Source of the DNA: Halocafeteria seosinensis
Taxonomy: Eukaryota; Sar; Bigyra; Bicosoecida
Assembly (NCBI GenBank): GCA_001687465.1
Contig: LVLI01001152.1
Location: 1 to 22,602, forward strand
Direction: 5' to 3'
Length of the DNA: 22,602 nt
A program made the position numbers and the translations under genes. Below are positions 1-7,112 of this stretch, in pieces. Within the stretch, counting starts at the first letter, position 1. Each line of letters starts with the position of its first letter. Under the pieces are notes generated by a model, which had not been told where the DNA came from, made no database searches, and saw nothing but the letters and a program-made list of their open reading frames with translations.

Positions 1-274
1 CTGAAAATACCTTGAGGCGGTGGATCTGACCAACCCTTTGGAGGTTTGCGGGCGCTGGGGAGAGGGTGTTTCCATGGTTCGCTAGCACCTCCTGTAAATG
101 ACTTAATGCACAATATCTCAGTACCGGTAATTGATCCACGCTGCTGCCATGGTCATGGCGCGTTTTTTTTCTTCTGGGGACATTTACGATGCTTCCATCG
201 GCACAATAAGAGCCTACTATTGCTGTTTTGCTGAAATGGTGGATAACTAACACAAACAATGGTTGCGTGTACAT
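1..274 (-). CDS. Doubtful partial reading frame at left edge
   Basis: The minus strand is open in one frame from an ATG at 274-272 to the window edge, about 91 codons without a stop. I do not recognise the product. A second minus-strand frame at about 1-90, behind a plausible acceptor (TTTACAG ending at about 92), reads as a Pro/Trp-rich segment (PPKGWSDPPPQ). It could be an exon of the same or another gene. The two readings exclude each other and nothing in view decides between them. If real, the gene runs leftwards out of the window. Confidence is low. Confidence 0.2.
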   Translation of the reverse strand, partial: MYTQPLFVLVIHHFSKTAIVGSYCADGSIVNVPRRKKTRHDHGSSVDQLPVLRYCALSHLQEVLANHGNTLSPAPANLQRVGQIHRLKVFS

Positions 275-428
275 GTATTTAGAACGCCCCTTGGTCGAAC
301 TTCGGTTACTCACGACGGTTGGTCGCAAAGCTCGCGACGCGGCGGTCCCGATTTCAAATTTTCAACCACGAATCGTACCACATGCACGCGCGCCGTCTAG
401 ACGTACTCGTCTTTCACACTGTATACAG

Positions 429-602
429 TTTCGAGACGTGTGTGAGACCAGATCGAATGGAAATGCTGCTGTTATTACTACATTCCCTGAATTCGAGGGC
501 AAAGCCGGCAGTTCCTGGTGTGTGCAAGTCAATTACCCAAATTACAAACTCGACCTTCAGCAGCAGGCGAATATCTATCAAACTACGGTACTCAACGAGT
601 AA
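429..602 (+). CDS. Possible last coding exon of an unidentified gene
   Basis: A plausible acceptor (GTATACAG ending at 428) is followed by 57 codons and a TAA at 600-602. The reading is protein-like: it contains GKAGSSWCVQVNYPNYKLDL and ends QQQANIYQTTVLNE, with a balanced residue mix. The frame is open as far back as 210, so the exon could be longer, and no upstream ATG exon was found. If real, it converges on the membrane-protein gene that ends at 727. The opposite strand is also open here (608-414), so this could be chance. I do not recognise the family. Confidence 0.3.
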   Translation, partial: FRDVCETRSNGNAAVITTFPEFEGKAGSSWCVQVNYPNYKLDLQQQANIYQTTVLNE

Positions 603-726
603 CACCATGCAGGCTATATGGTGAATATCGCGGAGCAGCGATTCCTGTGGATCACCATTGTACCTCCCTCATGTCTTACCTAGTACTACCTCCGGATTCC
701 TCAGGCGTGACATTGATACTGCTCAC

Positions 727-1988
727 TCAATCTTGCTTTTTAATGACTCGTTTACGGGGAGCAGAATGATGATATCGAGTTTTCGAACGCTTCCGCTCCA
801 TCTCCTCATAAAAGTGCGTGCTGCCCGTATAGTCTTCATCGCTTACGAATAGGACTAGCAGATATACAAGACCAGAAACCAACAAAATGACACCCAGTGT
901 AATTCCTAGGACCTTAGCCCACCACGATGCAATAGAATAAAATTTTCTCTTTGTCCAAACTTCAAATGGATGCCTCTCGCAATACATATTGATGATATCG
1001 CTTTGGGCTTTTCGATACGCGAGCTCCAAGGTTTGAGCAGCGTACGGATTTGATGCAACCTCATCTCTATCCTTGTCAATATGATGGCGGAACTTTGGGC
1101 ACCTCTTCCCATTTTCGCACACAACAGGTTGGTCAGAAGTAGGAAAGCAAGACTTGACAAGGCTCGTGCAATTCGCTTTCAAGCCTGCCAGCACCGTCGG
1201 GTTATCATAATACCGAAGCCAAGGTTGATTCGTACAACTGAGTTCCTCACAATAATCGGCAAAACATGTGCCAGATTTATTCCTTTTATCGTCATGAAAC
1301 CTCGACATATGCAAATCTATATAATGGTCAGTTTTGAATGTCTTCCCGCAAGCAGTGCACTTATACTTGTTTCCGGACTGTTGGAAGTGCTCATTCTGTT
1401 TGACAAATGCAAAGCAAAGGATGGAATACAGCAGCAAGTCCGTTTGACGATCAAACCTACCTCCCACCGATACAAGTCATTCTCAGGTTTGACAGGACAC
1501 CCAGAAGCAATGTCGACTCCGTACTTCCTAGCCACCGGTACAAATTCCGTCATGATGATCTCCAGTACTTCCCTGTTTGGGAGAACAACGAAATGTTAGA
1601 TAGAGTACATCAATCAAATCCAGGCGAGTGTCTTCCTACCTGGAGACGGCTCGTGAGCAAGTCTGCTGTATAGGCTGCGCTGAGGGCTGAGGTTCCTGGG
1701 CATCTCTGCACTCGGACACGAACGAACAAATAGGCGTTCGTATAGTCCTTTCCAGACCAACTGGATCGCTTCTCGAACGTACCCTGTAATCTCATTGTGT
1801 GTGCCACTACTACTACTGCTAGTGACATCTTCTTCGTCGTCGAAGGAGGCCGGCTCCTGGTGCCGATTCTCCTCCTGTCCGTGAGCAAGACTGTTCATGG
1901 TGACCAAAAGGAGGACCACGGATGTTGATACCACCAGTCTGCCCGGTGTAGGATGGCCTAGGTAGGGGAAGATCCTTGCCGTAGTCAT
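727..1988 (-). CDS. Type I membrane protein with a lumenal C2H2 zinc finger
   Basis: Four exons (1988-1783, 1705-1640, 1572-1461, 1395-727) join in consistent phases (2, 2, 0) into a 350-residue protein; introns are 77, 67 and 65 bp. Residues 1 to about 37 look like a signal peptide with the hydrophobic core VVSTSVVLLLVTM. An acidic, Ser-rich stretch follows. One C2H2 finger (C141, C144, H157, H162; C-x2-C-x12-H-x4-H) precedes a Cys-rich region with many further cysteines. Residues 290-312 form a single membrane span, followed by a 38-residue basic tail ending KKQD, which matches the KKxx ER-retrieval signal. Inferred topology is finger and Cys-rich domain in the lumen, tail in the cytosol. 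The extra cysteines could form disulphides, so zinc binding is unproven. I do not recognise a named family. A frame change inside the first open stretch is resolved only by the first intron, which supports that splice. Confidence 0.8.
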
Positions 1989-2113
1989 CTGTCTATGTAT
2001 GCATGTATCACTAGTCTATCGCCATTTGTGTCGTCAGTGCGTACATGATGACACACCCATGATATACATTTACTACTGTACACAGACAGTACCGTATATA
2101 TATGTGTTAGTAT
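1989..2113. promoter_or_regulatory. Divergent promoter region
   Basis: Only 125 bp separate the two start codons of the membrane-protein gene (minus) and the Nup98-like gene (plus), so both promoters must share this space or overlap the 5' ends. An alternating TATATATATG run at about 2096-2105 is the only TATA-like element, about 10-15 bp before the plus-strand ATG. That is too close for a conventional TATA box unless translation starts at a later ATG (2141 or 2159, both in frame). Confidence 0.45.
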
Positions 2114-4003
2114 ATGTGTAAGAACAATAAGCAGCCAATGTTTTCAACTAAAAGGCGAATGTCGTCCCAGCAGCAGCCCCAGCCCCAGCAGCAGCAGCCG
2201 CAGTCACTCTTTGGCCTTGCTTCATCCACATCACAGCCTATGCAACAACCACAAGCGCACTTTATTTCGCCCACAACCAGCCAAGGAAATCAGCCCAGCG
2301 CTACCAACAACACGACCACCGAAGCCGCGACGCAGCCCGCAACGCAGCGAAAGCCCATTCGAGAGCTCTTACGGGTGAGGCGCAATACAGGGGAGCCCTC
2401 TGCATCGAATACGGGCCCAGGGACGGATAGCAATACCTTGGCCTTCCGTGACGACGTGATACATGTTGGGGGTATCGGCTGGTCAGTGTTTGGCCAGGGT
2501 TGGAACAAACAACCTGCAGAGCAGTTCAAAGATTTACGTGCAGACCACAAACGCAAAGTAATCAACTCCATACGCTCAGCAGAAAACCAAGACGTGGACA
2601 GGGACGCGAGGTACAACTTGCCTCACAACTTTGTCTCTCCTATCAACAAAGGGGATACGCCTCAGTCCAGGTATGCCTTAAGACGAAGTCAGGCTGCTGC
2701 CTCCTCGGTGCAAGAGATTGCTGCGGCTGAACGAACTGCCTTGGACAGTTCTCGACTTGAACAGTCGCAGCTAGGGTCCTCAAGCGAATCTCCCGTTCGC
2801 AGAATCAAACGGCAGCAAGAGGAAGCTGAACAACAGCGCCGCAGCCAATCTCAACGAGAAGCCGAAAGGACTGGAATGCCACCTGTGGAAGAGAGTGGAA
2901 AGGAAACTGTCGTTCAAGAAGGGCTAGACTTGCATCGTAACCCAACGAGTTCCTCTATCAGATTCCGAGTAGACTGGAAGGCTGAAAATTACTTGCTATG
3001 GGCGGAATTGCCTTGCGAAGAGTCCACCATTGGGTATTTGAAACTGTGGATCTTCTGTCTACTGTTCCGACATAGACGCCCGGAATTGAGAGAGTACACG
3101 ATGGATGAACAGTTGCGAGCGACTCCCTCAGCAATGACGCAATTTATGGAGATTTTGACGGAAGATGGGCATCGATTTACTCTGAGAGATGAGAACGAAT
3201 CGGTTTCCGTCCTTGGAGAGAAAGGCAGCACCACTTGCATTACCATAATACATGACGAAGATGAAGTTAGAAGCGTATACGAGAGATATGTGAGAGATGG
3301 AAGTCAGAGCTCCCATCGAAGTGTTCCGAGGGACAAAGTATTGAAATTTTTCCGTCGTACCATAGCTAGAGATGTGGTCGACGGAATGATGGAACGAGGG
3401 TTTGGAACTTCGTCTTCTTCCCTCCCCGATGTTGACCTGGACAGCAGAAGACGACAAACCTTGGATGAATCAGTTTTACCTTCGTTTCCGGATCCGGAAA
3501 AAGGGTATATTCTACATCCTTCTGAAGATACCATCCGCTCCATGTCCTCAGAGAGCGAACTCGCGGCGATTAAGGACTTTTGCATTACGCGCACAGGACA
3601 CGGCAGCATTCTCTGGTTGGGAACGACGGATATTAGACGAATCGATTTGGCGAACATAGTGGAGATTGAGCTAGGAAATGTAAATGTGGCTGTAGATACA
3701 AATCAGATGCCCGCAGGAACGGGAATCAACAAACTGGCGCATGTCACTCTATTTAACGTTTGGCCTTCCCGTCTATATCCTCAGCATCACGAAGCTCTGC
3801 GCCATTTTCAGACGGAGGAGGACAGGCGCTTAGGTAGAGGGAGAGTTCCTTTGAGTACTAGAACAAATGAGGAAAAACAAGAGCTAGATGAGTTTTATTT
3901 CCTTTTGAGAAGAGTCGTAGCAACGGAGATGGGGGGCCATTTCGTTCACTATGATGTCGAGACCGGATCTCTTAGTTTTCAGCTCCCGTACTTCCAGTCC
4001 TAG
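2114..4003 (+). CDS. Nup98-type autopeptidase-domain nucleoporin
   Basis: Single-exon frame of 629 residues; in-frame ATGs at 2141 and 2159 are alternative starts. Residues 1-100 are Gln/Pro/Ser/Thr-rich and disordered, with one SLFG and, further on, one VFGQ, but no GLFG repeat array. Residues about 205-265 are charged and probably helical. Residues about 280-396 look like a compact alpha/beta domain I cannot place. Residues about 463-629 match the C-terminal domain of Nup98/Nup145N: GYILHPSEDTI, FCITRTGHGSILWLG, DIRRIDLANIVEIELGNV, GTGINKLAHVTL, then a last strand SLSFQLPYFQS. In Nup98 this strand ends in the self-cleaving His-Phe/Ser. Here the same place reads Tyr626-Phe627-Gln628 with the stop one residue later, so no Nup96 part follows and cleavage is unlikely. 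In Nup98 this domain anchors the protein to the nuclear pore. The 3' end faces the dehydrogenase gene 12 bp away. Confidence 0.85.
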   Translation: MCKNNKQPMFSTKRRMSSQQQPQPQQQQPQSLFGLASSTSQPMQQPQAHFISPTTSQGNQPSATNNTTTEAATQPATQRKPIRELLRVRRNTGEPSASNTGPGTDSNTLAFRDDVIHVGGIGWSVFGQGWNKQPAEQFKDLRADHKRKVINSIRSAENQDVDRDARYNLPHNFVSPINKGDTPQSRYALRRSQAAASSVQEIAAAERTALDSSRLEQSQLGSSSESPVRRIKRQQEEAEQQRRSQSQREAERTGMPPVEESGKETVVQEGLDLHRNPTSSSIRFRVDWKAENYLLWAELPCEESTIGYLKLWIFCLLFRHRRPELREYTMDEQLRATPSAMTQFMEILTEDGHRFTLRDENESVSVLGEKGSTTCITIIHDEDEVRSVYERYVRDGSQSSHRSVPRDKVLKFFRRTIARDVVDGMMERGFGTSSSSLPDVDLDSRRRQTLDESVLPSFPDPEKGYILHPSEDTIRSMSSESELAAIKDFCITRTGHGSILWLGTTDIRRIDLANIVEIELGNVNVAVDTNQMPAGTGINKLAHVTLFNVWPSRLYPQHHEALRHFQTEEDRRLGRGRVPLSTRTNEEKQELDEFYFLLRRVVATEMGGHFVHYDVETGSLSFQLPYFQS

Positions 4004-4015
4004 CACGTTGGAGTA

Positions 4016-5397
4016 TTACATTACGGCCTGCTTTACCAACCGAGCGCTAAACTCTGCCAACACATCGGCCTTACGAGTGTCAGCGGCGGCTCCGGAGGGT
4101 TTGACGCTACTGTGTTTGTACAAGCAAAGAAGAGTGCTGTTTTGACCGCTGGAGCTTGTTTCCGTTCGACATTTTTACTCACCGTGCTCCTTGAAAGACT
4201 CCAATGAATTCGAAACACGGTTGGCACCGGCTGCAACAACTGGGACACCAGTAGGGAACCAGATATTCTCCACCTTGTAACTTTGGATCTGTTGCGGCGC
4301 AGATACTTGTGTATGCTCCCTGTGGCACAAGCACGAGTGTTACGAGGTCGGTCTAATCGTTCTTCGACACATCACTAACCTGTTCATTGCTCAAGAAGCA
4401 TACGTTGAAAACAGGCCTGGCAATTGAAAGAACCATACTTGGAAATGTCCTCCATATATTTGAATTGACACTTCCGGGATGTACGGACAACGCTTTCAGA
4501 TTCCATCCTGCAATCAGTCGTACCAGTAACCGCGATTCCATTGCAGGATAATAGTCAAGGAGAATTTACCTTCACTCTCGGCTTTTCGCTGCAGGTGTAT
4601 TGCGTGTTGTATCTGATATAGTTTACTAGATCCATATGAATCCGCTCTACCGGCATATGCGACTTCGTCGGGATTTGGATTGGCCATTCGGTGCATCACA
4701 GACCTGCATACTCATGGCACTCTCTTTAATAATCTGTGTGCACTTTAACCTTTTCGTGCCACATCTTACGAAACGTTCACCACTTTTGAAGGGTTCTCCT
4801 TTGTGCCACTTTTCTTAAGTGTGTCCAATAGCAACTCAGTAAGATGAAAGTGCCCCTGTTAAGGCAACGAATGCATGAAGAAACTCATGCCGGCTCGCAC
4901 ACAAACTGTTTACTAACGTACCAGAAAATTCACTCCAAAACACAGTTCAAACCCTTGCTTAGTTTTGGCATCTCTGTTTCCTAAAGTGTTCAAACCCTGT
5001 ATTCCATCATCGTAAACACTGACCACTCCAATACAGAAACTGTGGGCGCTAGAAGTTATATACATACGGCATTATTCACTAAAATATTGCAAGTGTCATG
5101 CTGGTGCAGGTATGCGGTAACAAAGTTTGTGACACTGTTTAAGTCTGCCAAATCCAATTCGATGCAAGAAGCGTGCCCAATGGTCTCCATCGAATTGATA
5201 GCGTCTGCGGCTTCTTGGGCTTTATTAAGGTCTCGACAAGCCAATACCACTGTCGCCCCCCTCCGAACCAACTCGCGTGCTGTACAGTAGCCAAGCCCAC
5301 TGTTGGCACCTGTCACAATGGCCTTCATCCCCATGAGCGCATCCCGGGGCACGGGTTGGTTGTCGGGACTACCTGCCTTTTCTAGGACTGAAGACAT
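4016..5397 (-). CDS. Short-chain dehydrogenase/reductase, retinol-dehydrogenase-like
   Basis: Seven exons (5397-5068, 4996-4922, 4855-4770, 4703-4570, 4507-4380, 4319-4183, 4109-4016), split by introns of 60-73 bp, give 327 residues, typical for classical SDRs. Visible motifs in order: the dinucleotide-binding loop TGANSGLG (Gly30, Gly34, Gly36), NNAG (108-111, joined across intron 1), the strand and catalytic serine KVVNVSS (Ser164/165), the catalytic YxxxK (Tyr187, Lys191), and SVHPG (216-220). The order and spacing match the RDH11-14/WWOX/TIC32-like group, which reduce or oxidise lipophilic carbonyls or alcohols with NADP(H). The real substrate cannot be told. No signal peptide or membrane helix is obvious. 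Exon 6 ends in an odd Cys cluster (CPSCCSRCQPC), while another frame there looks more natural; see findings. The last 23 residues again fit the family. A TTATAAA element lies just before the ATG. Confidence 0.9.
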
Positions 5398-5809
5398 TGT
5401 TGTTTATAACCGGAGGACAACCGATGATAAATATTCTAAGCAGGCAAACAGTACTCGTCCCACAAACGCACAAGACGGCGGAAAGAATTGTATGTATTAC
5501 TTCCGAAACTCAGATGCCAACGAATGTCCTCAACTTCAACATTGTCGTCGTGTAAACGATTGAGGGACCATACAATTGTACAAGTGGACTGACCGTGTTC
5601 AAAGCAGCTTCACATACTGTTTCATGTTCGCATCGAAGTAGATGGACAAGCTTTTTATCCGTATCTGTGATTGGCAATTTACCAAGTAAGTCATGGCAAA
5701 CGATAGGAAGTGTTTAGTAGGCGGGTTGTATTTAATTTGTCAGGGTAATCGGGCGGGATGCGGGAGAAATCAGTTACACTATTTCGTCCACAATAATTTC
5801 TTTGCTTGC
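5398..5809. other. Intergenic region upstream of the dehydrogenase gene
   Basis: This 412 bp lies between the dehydrogenase start codon and the eL37 stop codon, both on the minus strand. It should hold the eL37 3' UTR (near 5810) and the dehydrogenase promoter (near 5400). A TTATAAA on the minus strand (about 5409-5403) is 5 bp from the dehydrogenase ATG. No convincing reading frame, RNA gene or repeat was seen. Confidence 0.5.
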
Positions 5810-6619
5810 TTAAGCTTTCTTCTTCGCTTGTGTTCCTTCACGGAAGCCATTCTTGAATCTACGCGGTAAAGTCTTCAAGTATCTCATTCTGCCAGTTCCC
5901 TGTGTACGACGACGCTTCGATTTAATGCTCCAGTTATCTGCACAAGACAAACAATGAGATAATCAATACAATGATAAGCACTGATGAGCGCATGACGGCA
6001 AAGCACGTACATCTACGCATCTTAGCTGCTGGGAAACCACATGAGGCGCATTTCGATTTCTGGATGTGGTACGCACGCTCACCGCATCGGCGGCAAATTG
6101 TGTGCGATTTGTTCTGCTTCTTTCCGAAGCTGCTTGTTCCTTTCGTCTGTAAACACAGGAAAAGACATAGTTACGGAAGGATCCACATCACAGTCGGTCT
6201 ACGTATGCAACAGCATTGGGCAACCGAATGTAAGACATTACAAGGGAAAAAAGCGGGGATTTTGATCCCCGTATGTCCCGTATTGGCTGTACACATGGCA
6301 GTCATCAAAGACCATGCAACAACCATAAAAACGTCAGCACTCCCCTGGAGTCCCCTGAGACCCCTCACCCTAACCCTTTTTTGGAGTTTCTTTACAGGGG
6401 GGCTCATAGGGGCTGCAACACCGACTCGTGCCACAGCAGCTGGGCTCCCCCATGATCCCCACGAGCTGTTCAATCTTCCTTTCCACCTCCTTGGTGTCTT
6501 CGACGTCAATAATCAAGCGCAATTTGAACAATAATAGGCCAAGTTTTGCTTAACGGAGCAGCAATATGCCAGAGGGACGCATTCAATAGCAACTGGAGGG
6601 AGGGCAAATCACCTACCAT
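5810..6619 (-). CDS. RPL37: 60S ribosomal protein eL37
   Basis: Exons 6619-6617 (the ATG alone), 6146-6011 and 5937-5810 give 88 residues, the usual size. The protein begins [20 protein letters not shown] after Met, carries the zinc-binding pairs CRRC and CASC, then [20 protein letters not shown], and ends [11 protein letters not shown]. All are hallmarks of eL37, a zinc-ribbon protein of the large cytosolic ribosomal subunit that binds rRNA. Intron 2 (6010-5938, 73 bp) splits the Tyr codon with clean GT-AG ends. Exon 1 is inferred: the mature frame has no Met, and the best upstream ATG directly followed by a good donor (GTAGGT) is at 6619, giving a 470 bp first intron (6616-6147). An intron right after the ATG is common in ribosomal protein genes. 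The start is less certain than the rest. Confidence 0.92.
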
Positions 6620-7112
6620 TTTACCCTTTCCTTGGTAAGTATTAAGACGTCAATCCTACGGATTCGGACGAAAAAACACGCCAAACTGTGCACTGTTGAC
6701 TAACACCAAATAAATGTCCCGCAATCCCGGACACTGTTAAGCAAGTGAAGTGTACAAGTAAGGAAGAGGCAAAAGGAAAGCCAGAAAGACGTCCAACATT
6801 TCTGGGAGTGCCGGCACTTGTCCGTACTTCAACGTGTCAATCTTTCCCTGCACCGTTCTTCTTCCAAAAAAGGAATCTGATTAACGTGAGCAAATTTTGC
6901 TTGGTGTTAAGTCCGCTTCCCCGTATCCAGGCCATAAATCTAAGCAAGCATTCATACTGCTCACTCTTTGTTTTTTCTTGCTCAGGATCCAAAGTCACTG
7001 TGGGTTCCATATTTTTTCGGGGGGGAAATTCCTTGCCTGGGATCCATGCGTTAAGCGCTCTTGGCAGACAGTCTTATATTCATGCTGATTTCGACGACAT
7101 CTAAAGGCGATA
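6620..7112. promoter_or_regulatory. Divergent promoter region between eL37 and the TOG protein
   Basis: This 493 bp lies between the two outward-facing start codons. It contains pyrimidine-rich tracts and a possible 5' UTR intron on the plus strand: a donor GTGAG at 6886 and an acceptor after a long T-rich tract (TTTTTTCTTGCTCAG) ending at 6985. A plus-strand reading frame at 6745-7104 ends just before the TOG-protein ATG but shows no family features, so I treat it as UTR. No clear TATA box was seen. Confidence 0.4.

Noticed and set aside
6362-6382. Telomere-like CCCTAACCC at 6368-6376, with a similar stretch at 19063-19080
   Set aside because: Each is a single unit, not an array, and they sit in an intron and a gene-free region. 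Too short to call an interstitial telomere or a dispersed repeat.
5971-6534. A 187-codon plus-strand frame over the eL37 region
   Set aside because: It runs antisense through an eL37 exon and both of its introns. The minus-strand eL37 protein is unmistakable and explains the DNA.
6147-6616. A possible intronic snoRNA in eL37 intron 1
   Set aside because: One C-box-like TTTGATGAC and a small GGGGATCAAAATCCCC hairpin exist, but no matching D box or H/ACA layout could be found.
6745-7104. A 119-codon plus-strand frame before the TOG-protein start
   Set aside because: No protein-like domains. It spans a possible UTR intron and stops 9 bp before the well-supported ATG.
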